The notes beneath the pieces are model-generated. The model worked only from the letters and a program-made list of their open reading frames with translations, ran no database searches and had not been told where the DNA came from. A program made the position numbers and the translations under genes. Shown here piece after piece: positions 43,212 to 52,073 of a stretch of DNA of 64,000 bases (position 1 is its first letter; every line of letters starts with the position of its first letter). Location of the stretch: positions 186,001 through 250,000 of the forward strand of contig NZ_PRKW01000001.1 in assembly GCF_002927275.1 (NCBI RefSeq). The letters are read 5' to 3'. This DNA comes from Arthrobacter pityocampae (GTDB taxonomy: Bacteria; Actinomycetota; Actinomycetes; Actinomycetales; Micrococcaceae).

Positions 43212-45823
43212 CACTCCCCGGCGTCGACCCCTCCTGGTCGACGTACCTCGACGTGCCCTCGACCAGCGCGGCGGACCGCCCCGGCACCAGCCATCGCTGG
43301 CACTACCTCGACAACGGCGCCGACCTCGACACCGACGCCGTGCAGGGCACCCTGCTCTGCGTCCACGGCAACCCCACCTGGTCCTACCTGTGGAGGACGT
43401 ACCTGGCGGCCGGGCGCGCCGCGGGCTGGCGCGTGCTCGCCGTGGACCAGCTCGAGATGGGCTACTCCGAGCGGACGGGCGTCTTCCGCCGGCTGGGCGA
43501 CCGCATCACCGACCTCGAGGACTTCGTCGCCGCCGTCGGGCTCACCGGCCCCGTGGTCACCGTCGGCCACGACTGGGGCGGCGTCGTCAGCCTCGGCTAC
43601 GCCAACCGCAACCGGGAGAACCTGGCCGGCGTCATCCTCACCAACACGGCCATCCACCAGGACCCGGAGCGGCCCATCCCCGCGCCGCTCCGGCTCGCCC
43701 TCGCCCCCGGCGTCCACGGCCTCGGCACCCGGACCACGAGCGCGTTCCTCGACGTCACCCTGGCCCTCGCCCGGCCCGCCCTCGCCCCGGACGTGCGCCG
43801 CGCCTTCCGGGACCCGTACCGCACGGCCGCCGACCGCCAGGGCATCGCCCACTTCGTCTCGGACATCCCCGCCGACCCCGCACACCCCAGCTATCCAGCG
43901 CTGACCGCCACGGCCGAGGGCATCCGCAGCCTCGACGTCCCGGTCCTCATGATGTGGGGGCCGCACGACCCCATCTTCTCGGACCCCTACCTGGAGGACC
44001 TCGCCCAGCGCCTCCCCTCCGCCGACATCCACCGCTTCGAGCGGGCCAGCCACCTCGTGCAGGAGGACGCCGACACGGCATCCACCGCGATGCAGTGGCT
44101 GGCCGAACGATTGGTCGGACACCCCGCGCCCGCCGCCGACGCCCCGTCCGCTGATGACACGCCGTACGTCCCGCTCGGCCAGCGGCTCACCGACCTCGCC
44201 GCCGGCCCGGACGCCGCACGGACCGCCGTCGCGGAGATGACGGCCTCCGGCCCGCCCCGCACGCTGTCCTGGCGGGAACTCGCCGACGACGTCGCCGCCG
44301 TCGCCGCCGGCCTCACCGCGCTCGGCTACGGCCCCGGCAGCCGCGTGAGCCTCCTCGTCCCGCCCGGCGTGGACCTTACAGTCCTCATCTACGCCTGCCT
44401 GCGCATCGGCGCCGTGATCGTGGTCGCCGACGCCGGCCTCGGCGCCCGCGGCCTCAGCCGCGCCGTGAAGGGGTCCGCGCCCGACGTCGTCATCGGCATC
44501 GAACGCGCGCTCGTCGCCGCCCGCGCCTTCGGCTGGCCGGGACGGCGGATCAGCGCCGCTCCCCTGCCCGCGGCCGCAGCCCGGGCGCTGCGCGTGGAGG
44601 CCTCGCTGAACGACCTGCGCGCCGCACGGCCCGCGGGGATCCCCGCGCCACCCGAGGCGGACGCCGATGCCGCCATCCTCTTCACCTCGGGGTCCACGGG
44701 CCCGGCGAAGGGTGTGGTCTACACCCACCGGCAGCTCTCCGCCATGCGGGACGCCGTCGCCGCCACCCTGGGCCTCGGTGAGGGCGCGTCCCTCGTCGCG
44801 GGCTTCGCGCCCTTCGCCCTGCTCGGGCCGGCGCTCGGAGCCACCTCGGTCACCCCGGCCATGGACGTCACGGCCCCCAGGACACTGACCGCCCAGGCGC
44901 TGGCCGACGCCGCCGCCGCGATCGACGCGACCGTCGTCTTCGCCTCCCCGGCCGCCCTGCGCAACGTCCTCGCCACCGAAGGCGAGCTCACCGACGCCGG
45001 ACGGACGGCCCTGCGGCGGATCTCCCTGCTGCTCTCGGCCGGGGCGCCGATCCCCGTCCCGCTCCTCGAGGCGGTCCAGGACCTCGTGCCGTCCGCCGCC
45101 CTGCACACGCCCTACGGCATGACCGAGTCCCTGCTCGTCGCGGACATCGACCTCGCGGACATCCACCGCGCGGCGACGGACGCGCGGGACGGTCTCGACG
45201 GCGCCGGCGGCGGGGTGTGCGTCGGCGTGCCCGTGCACGGAGCCCGAGTGGCCGTCAGTCCGCTCGACGCGGGCGGCGCGGCGACGGGCGAGCCGACGAC
45301 GACGCCCGGGCTGACCGGCGAGATCCTCGTCGAGGCCCCCCACGTCAAGGACCGCTACTTCCGGCTGTGGCGGACGCAGCAGGACTCCACACGCACTCCC
45401 CCGTGGCACCGCGCCGGTGACGTCGGCCACTTCGACGCCGCCGGGCGCCTCTGGGTCGAGGGCCGGCTCGGCCACATCATCACGGCGGCGTCCGGCGTCC
45501 TGACGCCCGTCGCCCTCGAGCAGGCACTGGAGACGATCGACGGCGTCCGGCTCGCGGCCCTCGTCGGCACCGGCCCCGCCGGTACCCAGGCCGTCGTCGC
45601 GGTCCTCGAGACCGCGACGGCAGGACGGCGCCCGGCCCTGGCCGACGCCGAACTCGCAGAGGCGGCGCGGGCCGCAGCACTGGCGCACGGCGTGGACCTC
45701 GCTGCGGTCGTCGCCGCCCCGGCCCTCCCGGTGGACATCCGGCACAACGCGAAGATCGACCGCACGCGCATCGCGCAGTGGAGCGGCCGGTTCCTCGCCG
45801 GCACCCGCGCGGGATCCCTGTGA
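43205..45823 (+). CDS. oleBC: OleBC fusion: beta-lactone decarboxylase plus beta-lactone synthetase
   Basis: 872 residues from the GTG at 43205. The N-terminal 300 residues are the OleB alpha/beta-hydrolase (haloalkane dehalogenase-like): LLCVHGNPTWSYLWR, nucleophile Asp in VTVGHDWGGVVSLGY and MMWGPHDPIFS. The C-terminal part from about 320 is the OleC AMP-binding enzyme: ILFTSGSTGPAKGVVYTHRQ, TPYGMTESLLVADI and WHRAGDVGHFDAAGRLWVEG. OleC makes the beta-lactone and OleB removes CO2 to give a cis-olefin. Fusion of B and C is typical for Actinobacteria. Confidence 0.93.
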   Translation: MVALPGVDPSWSTYLDVPSTSAADRPGTSHRWHYLDNGADLDTDAVQGTLLCVHGNPTWSYLWRTYLAAGRAAGWRVLAVDQLEMGYSERTGVFRRLGDRITDLEDFVAAVGLTGPVVTVGHDWGGVVSLGYANRNRENLAGVILTNTAIHQDPERPIPAPLRLALAPGVHGLGTRTTSAFLDVTLALARPALAPDVRRAFRDPYRTAADRQGIAHFVSDIPADPAHPSYPALTATAEGIRSLDVPVLMMWGPHDPIFSDPYLEDLAQRLPSADIHRFERASHLVQEDADTASTAMQWLAERLVGHPAPAADAPSADDTPYVPLGQRLTDLAAGPDAARTAVAEMTASGPPRTLSWRELADDVAAVAAGLTALGYGPGSRVSLLVPPGVDLTVLIYACLRIGAVIVVADAGLGARGLSRAVKGSAPDVVIGIERALVAARAFGWPGRRISAAPLPAAAARALRVEASLNDLRAARPAGIPAPPEADADAAILFTSGSTGPAKGVVYTHRQLSAMRDAVAATLGLGEGASLVAGFAPFALLGPALGATSVTPAMDVTAPRTLTAQALADAAAAIDATVVFASPAALRNVLATEGELTDAGRTALRRISLLLSAGAPIPVPLLEAVQDLVPSAALHTPYGMTESLLVADIDLADIHRAATDARDGLDGAGGGVCVGVPVHGARVAVSPLDAGGAATGEPTTTPGLTGEILVEAPHVKDRYFRLWRTQQDSTRTPPWHRAGDVGHFDAAGRLWVEGRLGHIITAASGVLTPVALEQALETIDGVRLAALVGTGPAGTQAVVAVLETATAGRRPALADAELAEAARAAALAHGVDLAAVVAAPALPVDIRHNAKIDRTRIAQWSGRFLAGTRAGSL

Positions 45824-46785
45824 CAGTCCTCGTCACCGGGGCGAGCGGCATGCTGGGGCGCGCCGTCGTCGGGCACCTCCTCGCTGCCGGGGAGGAGGTG
45901 CGGTGTCTGCAGCGGCGCCCCTCCGGTGTCTCCGGCGCGCAGGACGTCCTCGGGTCCATCACGGATCCCGGGGTCGTCGCCACCGCTGTACAGGACTGCC
46001 GCGCCGTGATCCACCTGGCCGCGAAGGTCTCCTTCACCGGGGCTCCGGCCGAGTTCGACAGCATCAACATCGACGGGACCCGGATCCTGCTGGACGCGGC
46101 CCGGTCCGCCGGGGTGACCGACGTCGTCCACGTGTCCTCGCCGTCCGTCGCCCACGACGGCTCGTCGCTGGTCGGGGCTCCGGCCGGCCCGGCTGACCCT
46201 GCGCACGCGCGCGGCGACTACGCCCGCACCAAGGCCGAAGCGGAGCTGCTCGCCCTGGCCCGCTCGACGGCGTCGTTCCGGGTCGCCGCGATCCGGCCAC
46301 ACATCGTGTGGGGGCCCGGCGACACGCAGCTGGTGGAACGCGTCATCGAGCGCGCACGCCACGGCCGGTTGCCCCTGCTCGACGGCGGGACGGCCCTGAT
46401 CGACACCACGTACGTGGACAATGCGGCGTCGGCGATCGTCGCGTGCCTGCGGCGCATGGACGCGGCGCAGGGCCAGGCCCTCGTGGTCACCAACGGCGAA
46501 CCGCGCCCGATCGCCGAGCTGCTCGCCGGGATCTGCCGGGCCGGCGGCGTGGAGCCCCCCGCGTGGTCCGTCCCGGGAGCACTCGCCCGCGGCGCGGGAT
46601 CGGTCATCGAGCGGGCCTGGCTCCGGCTCGGCCGGACGGACGAGCCGCCCATGACCCGGTTCCTCGCCGAGCAGCTCTCCACCGCGCACTGGTTCGACCA
46701 GCGGCACACGCGGGCCGTGCTCGACTGGCGGCCATCCGTCAGCGTCGACGAGGGGCTCGAACGTCTGGCGGCGTACTACCGCTGA
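45820..46785 (+). CDS. oleD: OleD, NADPH-dependent 2-alkyl-3-ketoacid reductase
   Basis: 321 residues. GTG at 45820 overlaps the oleBC stop (GTGA). The Rossmann start VTVLVTGASGMLGRAVV, VIHLAAKVSF and the active-site DYARTKAEAELL (YxxxK) show an extended short-chain dehydrogenase. It reduces the OleA product to the beta-hydroxy acid used by OleC. Last gene of the ole operon. Confidence 0.93.
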   Translation: MTVLVTGASGMLGRAVVGHLLAAGEEVRCLQRRPSGVSGAQDVLGSITDPGVVATAVQDCRAVIHLAAKVSFTGAPAEFDSINIDGTRILLDAARSAGVTDVVHVSSPSVAHDGSSLVGAPAGPADPAHARGDYARTKAEAELLALARSTASFRVAAIRPHIVWGPGDTQLVERVIERARHGRLPLLDGGTALIDTTYVDNAASAIVACLRRMDAAQGQALVVTNGEPRPIAELLAGICRAGGVEPPAWSVPGALARGAGSVIERAWLRLGRTDEPPMTRFLAEQLSTAHWFDQRHTRAVLDWRPSVSVDEGLERLAAYYR

Positions 46786-46883
46786 GGAGCACGCCCGTGC
46801 GCGCCAATGGCGGGTCACGCCGTCGAACATCCACGACACCTGCTCAACGAAACGGCCAGTGCTGCCCGGAATGGCCGGGGAAC

Positions 46884-46922
46884 GCAGAAGGACGGGATGC
46901 GCAGGGCATCCCGTCCTTCTGC
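46884..46922. terminator. Bidirectional terminator between oleD and the NlpC/P60 gene
   Basis: A 17-bp perfect stem (46884-46900 with 46906-46922) around GCAGG. The flanks carry short T or A runs. Confidence 0.85.
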
Positions 46923-46963
46923 TGTCTCACCGGTGGAGCCGACCGTGCGGCCGGCCGTCTCGG

Positions 46964-47809
46964 CTAGCGGGTGTAGTACCCGTCCACGGGCATGGCGTCA
47001 ACCGAGTGGATCAGGGTGCCCTGCGAGGCGTTGAGGGCGCTGACCATCTGGCCGTTACCGAGGTAGATCCCCACGTGGTTGCCGCCGTTCTGGCTCACCA
47101 GGTCACCCGGCTGGGGGTTGCTGGTGGGCGTGAGGGCAGCGAACTGGTCCCAGGTGGTGCGGGGCAGGTTGACGCCGTTCTGGGCGTAGACCCACTGCAC
47201 GAAGCCCGAGCAGTCCCAGCCGCCGAACGAGGTTCCGCCCCAGACGTAGGCCGAGCCGATGCCCTGCATCGCCGTACCGACGATGCCACCGCCGGCCGCC
47301 GGAGCAGCCACCGGCGTGGACTGGAAGCTGTACGAGGCCGGGGTAGCGGCCGGAGCCGGTGCTGCGGCCGGTGCTGCAGCAGGCGCTGCGGCCGGTGCTG
47401 CGACGGCAGGAGCCGACTGCACGGAGTACTCCGCGGGGGCAGCAGGAGCAGCCGGAGCCGCGGACCCGCCGAGCGAGATCGACTGGCCGGGGTAGATGAC
47501 CGAGGCGTGGCCGAGGCCGTTGGCCGCGAACACCGCGTCGAGGCTGACGCCGTGCATGGCGGCGATCGAGCCGAGCGTGTCGCCGGCCTGGACGGTGTGG
47601 GTGCCCGCCGCTGCGGACGGGGTGCTGACCTCACCGGCAGCGTTCGCGGGGAGCGACGCACCGAACATCAGGCCACCGGCAACGGCGACGACGGCGGCGG
47701 GCTTGCCGGCCACCGAGGCGCTTGCGGACACGGCCCGAGAGGCGGTGAGGAAGGGATTGGTGCGCGTGGGGACGGCCCGGTGGCGCGCATGAGTGATCTG
47801 CTTGGACAT
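46964..47809 (-). CDS. Secreted LysM-NlpC/P60 peptidoglycan hydrolase
   Basis: 281 residues from the ATG at 47809. A long basic leader and hydrophobic helix (AAVVAVAGGLMFGASLPANA) with a cleavage site near ANA-A form the signal peptide. A LysM domain follows (HTVQAGDTLGSIAAMHGVS to VIYPGQSISLG), then an Ala/Pro linker with five AAPAAAP-type repeats and a C-terminal NlpC/P60 domain with Cys in GGWDCSGFVQWVYA, His in NHVGIYLG and the last polar residue near QGTLIHSV. It probably cleaves stem peptides during growth or resuscitation. Expression is likely controlled by the c-di-AMP riboswitch in its leader. Confidence 0.92.
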   Translation of the reverse strand: MSKQITHARHRAVPTRTNPFLTASRAVSASASVAGKPAAVVAVAGGLMFGASLPANAAGEVSTPSAAAGTHTVQAGDTLGSIAAMHGVSLDAVFAANGLGHASVIYPGQSISLGGSAAPAAPAAPAEYSVQSAPAVAAPAAAPAAAPAAAPAPAATPASYSFQSTPVAAPAAGGGIVGTAMQGIGSAYVWGGTSFGGWDCSGFVQWVYAQNGVNLPRTTWDQFAALTPTSNPQPGDLVSQNGGNHVGIYLGNGQMVSALNASQGTLIHSVDAMPVDGYYTR

Positions 47810-47817
47810 GTTGATGC

Positions 47818-48006
47818 CTTTCCCAATGCCTGCGAAGTTAGCTGTCGGGTTCGGATGGGACATCCGGACACACGTGACTCATACCGTCGTCCCCAGTGAA
47901 CGGTGTGCGCGTGTCTTGACCCCTAGGACCCGTAATCGGGCCCGCTAGTGGTTCCCCCGCCCCTGTCGATGTGTAGTGCGAACGGTCCGGCCTCATCGAC
48001 AGGGTT
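47818..48006 (-). ncRNA. ydaO-yuaA type (c-di-AMP) riboswitch
   Basis: Read on the minus strand, this leader contains CGGGGGAACCAC and near its 3' end CCGAACCCGACAGCTAAC followed by TTCGCAGGC, the conserved landmarks of the ydaO riboswitch. A 10-bp perfect stem CCTGTCGATG/CATCGACAGG (47962-47971 with 47994-48003) lies at its 5' side. In Actinobacteria this class sits before cell-wall hydrolase and Rpf genes and turns them off when c-di-AMP binds. Exact ends are approximate. Confidence 0.87.
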
Positions 48007-48127
48007 AGGCAGTGTGAGGGCGGGCATCCATCCGTTGTGGATCGGACGCAGATACAACGGTACCGGCCGCCTCCGCCCGTTGTCACATTTAGATCACGAG
48101 GCGATCATCACCTTTTTCCCCTAAGAT

Positions 48128-49090
48128 CTATGGCCGTGCGTTACGGGGTCGGGGCTGGCAGTACGGGCACAGGTAGGAGGACCTGTTCATGAACGACTCC
48201 CGGCGCAGCAGCGTGGTCCGGCCCTCCGCGGCGCACCGGCGGCAGGGGCGTCCCTCCCGCCCGTAGGCCTCCAAGTCGCGGGCGAAGTAGCCCGATGCGC
48301 CGTTCACGTTGACGTACAGCGCGTCGAAGCTGGTGCCGCCGGCCGCCAGCGCCCGCTCCATCACCGAGGTGACGGCGTCGATGATACGCCGGGTGTCGGG
48401 GCGCCGCATGGTGTCGGTGGGGCGTGCGTAGTGAAATCCTGCCGCCCAGAGTGCCTCGTCGGCGTAGATGTTGCCGATCCCGGAGATGAGCCCCTGGTCG
48501 AGGAGGGCGCGCTTCAGGCCCGTCCTGCGTCCGCGGAGGCGGTCGTGGAAGGAGTCGACGGAGAACGCGGGATCGAGCGGGTCGCGCGCGATGTGCGCCG
48601 CCTGGTGGGGAATCAGCGGCAGGTCCGACGCCCCGAGCCCGCCAGGCTGTCCGTCCGGTGTGGCCTCGAGGTCGGCGACGAACATCCCGCCGAAGATCCG
48701 CTGGTCCACGAACCGCAGGTCGCCCGGCAGGTCGGTGCCGTCGTCGTCGACCGCCGGGGAGAGCGCGAGGCGGACCTTCAGGTGCTTCTCCAGGGGAGCG
48801 TCGGGTTCCTCGATGAGGAGCTGCCCGCTCATCCCGAGGTGCGCCATCAGCGCGACGTGCGGGCTGTCGCCGGGGGCGTCTGCGTCCTCGAGGATCATCC
48901 ACAGGAACTTCCCGCGCCGCACGACGTCGCTCACACGGGCGCCGGCGACGGTTCCGGTGAAGTCCTCGACGCCGTCGACGTGCCGGCGCAGGGAGCGCGG
49001 ATCCAGAACCTCCACCGCGTCGATGGTGCGGCCCGTCACCCAGCGCGCGAGGCCACGGCGAACGACCTCGACCTCGGGGAGTTCAGGCAC
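48128..49090 (-). CDS. mutM: Formamidopyrimidine-DNA glycosylase
   Basis: 320 residues. [17 protein letters not shown] gives the catalytic Pro2/Glu3; [12 protein letters not shown] and [20 protein letters not shown] (H2TH region) follow, and the C-terminal zinc finger is CRRCAAEG...CPYCQ. It removes oxidised purines such as 8-oxoguanine. It starts immediately after rnc and is probably co-transcribed with it. Confidence 0.96.
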   Translation of the reverse strand: MPELPEVEVVRRGLARWVTGRTIDAVEVLDPRSLRRHVDGVEDFTGTVAGARVSDVVRRGKFLWMILEDADAPGDSPHVALMAHLGMSGQLLIEEPDAPLEKHLKVRLALSPAVDDDGTDLPGDLRFVDQRIFGGMFVADLEATPDGQPGGLGASDLPLIPHQAAHIARDPLDPAFSVDSFHDRLRGRRTGLKRALLDQGLISGIGNIYADEALWAAGFHYARPTDTMRRPDTRRIIDAVTSVMERALAAGGTSFDALYVNVNGASGYFARDLEAYGREGRPCRRCAAEGRTTLLRRESFMNRSSYLCPYCQPRPRNARP

Positions 49091-49864
49091 TCAGGGGCCG
49101 TCGGGCGACGGGGCGGCGCCGGGCAGGACGGGATCACCGCCGGGGATGGCGTCGGGGTCGGCGCCGACCGGCAGCACCTCGTCCGGCGGTACCGCGAGCG
49201 TCTTCCAGCTGGCGGCCGCGGCCGCCTGCTCGGCTTCCTTCTTCGAGGGGCCGCACCCGGAGCCGTACTCCGTGCCGCCGATGAGCAGCCGGGCGGTGAA
49301 GGTCCGGGCGTGGTCGGGCCCCGTGCCGTCGACCCGGTAGTCGATCACCCCGAGCCGCCGGGCGGCGGCCGTCTCCTGGATGCGGGTCTTCCAGTCGGTT
49401 CCCTCACCGAGCACCGCGGCATCCCGCAGCAGCGGCCCGATGAGCCGCATGACCATGGCACGGGCCGTCTCGACGCCGTGGCTGAGGTAGGCGGCGCCGA
49501 TGACGGCCTCCATGGTGTCCGCGAGGATCGAGGCCTTGTCCCGCCCGTTCGTGAGCTTCTCCCCCTGGCCGAGCAGCACGTAGCTGCCGAGATCCAGGGC
49601 GCGGGCCACCCCGGCCAGCGCCTTGGTGCTGACGACGGCGGAGCGCCGCTTGGCGAGGTCGCCCTCGGACAGGCCGGGGTGCTCCCGGTACAGGGCGTCG
49701 GTGACCGCCAGTCCGAGCACCGAGTCGCCGAGGAACTCCAGGCGCTCGTTCGTCGGGATCCCGCCCTTCTCGTAGGCGTAGGAGCGGTGCGTGAGGGCAA
49801 GACGAAGCGTCCCGGCATCGATATCGACACCGAGACGCTTCGTGAGGTCTTCCGTATTCTTCAC
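49091..49864 (-). CDS. rnc: Ribonuclease III
   Basis: 257 residues from the GTG at 49864 ([20 protein letters not shown]); the frame runs into rpmF but has no other usable start there. Catalytic motif [36 protein letters not shown] with the second acidic cluster, and a C-terminal dsRNA-binding domain with [14 protein letters not shown] and [17 protein letters not shown]. It processes rRNA and structured mRNAs. A 7-bp hairpin at 49901-49919 lies in its leader, a possible self-cleavage site. Confidence 0.95.
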   Translation of the reverse strand: MKNTEDLTKRLGVDIDAGTLRLALTHRSYAYEKGGIPTNERLEFLGDSVLGLAVTDALYREHPGLSEGDLAKRRSAVVSTKALAGVARALDLGSYVLLGQGEKLTNGRDKASILADTMEAVIGAAYLSHGVETARAMVMRLIGPLLRDAAVLGEGTDWKTRIQETAAARRLGVIDYRVDGTGPDHARTFTARLLIGGTEYGSGCGPSKKEAEQAAAAASWKTLAVPPDEVLPVGADPDAIPGGDPVLPGAAPSPDGP

Positions 49865-49937
49865 AACTGCATCAGCCGATCCGGCATCGGACGGGCGCCG
49901 GGCAGGCGTGATGCCTGCCGTGGGCGCGGGTCCGCTG

Positions 49938-50141
49938 TCAGACGTCGGCGACCTTGCGGCCCTTGTATTCAAGGAACAGCGGGGTGCCGGCGGAATCGGT
50001 GACAACCTTGGCCTGGTGGGCGAGGCTGTAGGTGACGCGGCCGTTCTCGAGGGTCTTGACCAGCTTGGGGGCGGTTGCCTTCCACTGGGACCGGCGTGCG
50101 CGGGTATTCGCGCGGGACATTTTCCGCTTCGGGACAGCCAC
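49938..50141 (-). CDS. rpmF: 50S ribosomal protein L32
   Basis: 67 residues. [20 protein letters not shown] is the standard L32 start. No zinc-binding Cys pairs, so this is the C- type. It follows the DUF177 gene by 2 nt, the conserved yceD-rpmF pair, with rnc and mutM downstream. Confidence 0.97.
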   Translation of the reverse strand: MAVPKRKMSRANTRARRSQWKATAPKLVKTLENGRVTYSLAHQAKVVTDSAGTPLFLEYKGRKVADV

Positions 50142-50143
50142 GG

Positions 50144-50764
50144 CTAACTCTCTTCCTTCTCGTCTGACTCTGACTTGGGTGCCGCGTCCTGCTCGGCGGC
50201 GGTGCCCGTCAGCCCGGCGAGGGCTGACCAGCGAGGGTCCAAAACTTCATGGTGGTGGTCAGGATCGTCGTTGAGCTGGGCTCCGCACTCGGAACACAGA
50301 CCCTGGCAATCCTCCCGGCACACCGGCTGGAACGGCAGCGACGTAACCACTGCATCCCTCAGCACGGGTTCCAGATCGACCGAATCGTTCTCCACCCTGT
50401 GCTGTTCTTCTTCCTCTTCTACCGACAGCGACGCTGAGTCGCTGTAGAAGAAGAGTTCCTGGATCTCCACGTCGCGGTCGAACCGCAGTGGCTCCAGGCA
50501 CCGGCCGCACTCGCCGGTTACTTCGACGTGAGCCGTTCCCGACACCAGGATTCCCTCGTGCACCGATTCGAAGCGCAGATCCAGTTCCATATCGGAACCT
50601 TCCTGCACGCCGATCAGCGCGACGCCGAAATCCTTGGGTACCGGTGCATGTTCTTCGATTGTCCGCATGCTTCCCGGACTGCGTCCGAGATCCTTGACAC
50701 TGAAGGTCAAAGGCGAACTGAGATCGCTTTTAATGGTGACTCCTGTAGAACATATGACCGACAT
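50144..50764 (-). CDS. YceD/DUF177 family protein
   Basis: 206 residues as drawn. The conserved parts are [33 protein letters not shown] and [20 protein letters not shown], with four Cys as metal-type pairs. The family accompanies rpmF and is linked to 23S rRNA and L32 biogenesis. The start is uncertain: the ATG at 50764 is only 3 nt from a TAGGAT box and has no Shine-Dalgarno, while an ATT ten codons later (50734) has ACAGGAG five bases upstream. Confidence 0.9.
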   Translation of the reverse strand: MSVICSTGVTIKSDLSSPLTFSVKDLGRSPGSMRTIEEHAPVPKDFGVALIGVQEGSDMELDLRFESVHEGILVSGTAHVEVTGECGRCLEPLRFDRDVEIQELFFYSDSASLSVEEEEEQHRVENDSVDLEPVLRDAVVTSLPFQPVCREDCQGLCSECGAQLNDDPDHHHEVLDPRWSALAGLTGTAAEQDAAPKSESDEKEES

Positions 50765-50824
50765 ACCATCCTAGCCTGATCCGGCGGGCAGGCCCAAAAC
50801 GGGGAGGGCGTCTAGGCTCGGACG

Positions 50825-51406
50825 ATGATGTCCGACGCCCCGCCCCCCGCCCGGCGGCTACCCCGGGTCCTGCGCACGGTGGGCGTGCTGCTGGTGGTCG
50901 GCCTGACGGCCTGGCTGGCCCTCGCCTGGGCCCTGTTCCACGACCCGCCGCTCGATCCGGTGAGCCGGGCCGACGCCGTCGTGGTCCTCGCCGGGGCGGC
51001 GGAGGAGCGCCTGCCCCTCGGCCAGGACCTGGTCGACGACGGCGTGGCGGACGAACTCGTCCTGTCCTCCACCGGCCTGCCCGGCAATGCGGCGGCCGAC
51101 GCCGTGTGCGCCGAGGACCGCCCCCGCACCACGTGCTTCGTCCCGGATCCGCTGACCACCCGCGGCGAGGCGCGGGCGGTGGCGGCCCTGGCGCGGGACA
51201 ACGGCTGGGACGAGATCGTCGTCGTGACCTCCACCTACCATGTGACCCGGGCGTCGATGCACCTGGCGCAGTGCTCCGAGGCGGAGATCACGATGGCCGG
51301 ATCGGAGCCCGACCTCGGACCGGTCGGGTGGCTCGGCCGGTTCGTCGAGGAGAGCGCAGCGCTCACCGCGTCCGTCCTGCGGCCGGCCTGCGCGCGCCCC
51401 GTCTGA
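50825..51406 (+). CDS. YdcF-like (DUF218) membrane-anchored protein
   Basis: 193 residues. One N-terminal membrane helix (VGVLLVVGLTAWLALAWALF), then the DUF218 fold: ADAVVVLAGAAEERLPLGQDL, TTRGEARAVAALAR and IVVVTSTYHVTRASMHL. Similar proteins (SanA, YdcF) relate to envelope integrity. TAGGCT lies six bases before the ATG, so the mRNA is probably leaderless. Confidence 0.87.
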   Translation: MMSDAPPPARRLPRVLRTVGVLLVVGLTAWLALAWALFHDPPLDPVSRADAVVVLAGAAEERLPLGQDLVDDGVADELVLSSTGLPGNAAADAVCAEDRPRTTCFVPDPLTTRGEARAVAALARDNGWDEIVVVTSTYHVTRASMHLAQCSEAEITMAGSEPDLGPVGWLGRFVEESAALTASVLRPACARPV

Positions 51407-51427
51407 GGCGCGTACGGAGCGACTGCG

Positions 51428-51898
51428 TCAGGATTTCTGCAGGTGCCGGTTCACGGCGTCCGGCACGAAGGGCGTGACGTCCCCGCCGAGGGACGCCACC
51501 TCCTTCAGGAGGGTCGAGGAGACGTGTGCGAACTCGGTGTCCGTCGGCAGGAAGACGGTGTCGATGTCCGCGAGGTGGCGGTTCATCGTGGCCATGGGGA
51601 GCTCGTAGTCGAAGTCGAGCCCGGAGCGCAGCCCCTTCACGACGGCGGTCGCCCCTTGCTCCCGGCAGAACTCAGCGAGCAGTCCCCCGCCCATGGGGAG
51701 CACGCTCACACCGGGAAGGTGCGCGAGGCTCTCGGCGCAGAAGGCCATGCGCTGGTCGAGGTCGAAGCGGTAGGTCTTGGCGTAGTTCGTCGAGACCGCG
51801 ACGACCACCTCGTCGAAGAGCCGCGCGGCACGGCTGATCACCTCGAGGTGGCCGTTGTGGAGGGGGTCGAAGGATCCGGGGCAGACGGCGCGGCTCAT
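51428..51898 (-). CDS. coaD: Phosphopantetheine adenylyltransferase
   Basis: 156 residues from the ATG at 51898. AVCPGSFDPLHNGHLEVISR holds the HxGH nucleotide-binding motif; EQGATAVVKGLRSGLDFDYE and HVSSTLLKEVASLGGDV are diagnostic. It makes dephospho-CoA, feeding CoA and ACP phosphopantetheine supply. TACCCT followed by six G and then ATG indicates a leaderless mRNA. Confidence 0.96.
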   Translation of the reverse strand: MSRAVCPGSFDPLHNGHLEVISRAARLFDEVVVAVSTNYAKTYRFDLDQRMAFCAESLAHLPGVSVLPMGGGLLAEFCREQGATAVVKGLRSGLDFDYELPMATMNRHLADIDTVFLPTDTEFAHVSSTLLKEVASLGGDVTPFVPDAVNRHLQKS

Positions 51899-51960
51899 CC
51901 CCCCAGGGTACCCAGTCCTGCCGAGGCGTGCCGGACCGGGCAGGCCGTGCGGGCGCGGCG

Positions 51961-52060
51961 CAGCGGTGGGAGCGGCGCAGCGGTGGGAGCGGCGCAGCGG
52001 TGGGAGCGGCGCAGCGGTGGGAGCGACGCAGCGGTGGGAGCGGCACAGCGGTGGTAGCAG
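51961..52060. repeat. 17-bp tandem repeat between coaD and the aminotransferase
   Basis: Units CAGCGGTGGGAGCGGCG start at 51961, 51978, 51995, 52012, 52029 and 52046; the last is partial. Units 4 and 5 have one change each. It occupies the shared promoter region of two divergent genes. Confidence 0.9.
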
Positions 52061-52073
52061 CAATACTGGGAGG

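Noticed and set aside
51961-52060. Tandem units read as a possible CRISPR array
   Set aside because: Units are contiguous 17-mers without unique spacers and no cas gene is near.
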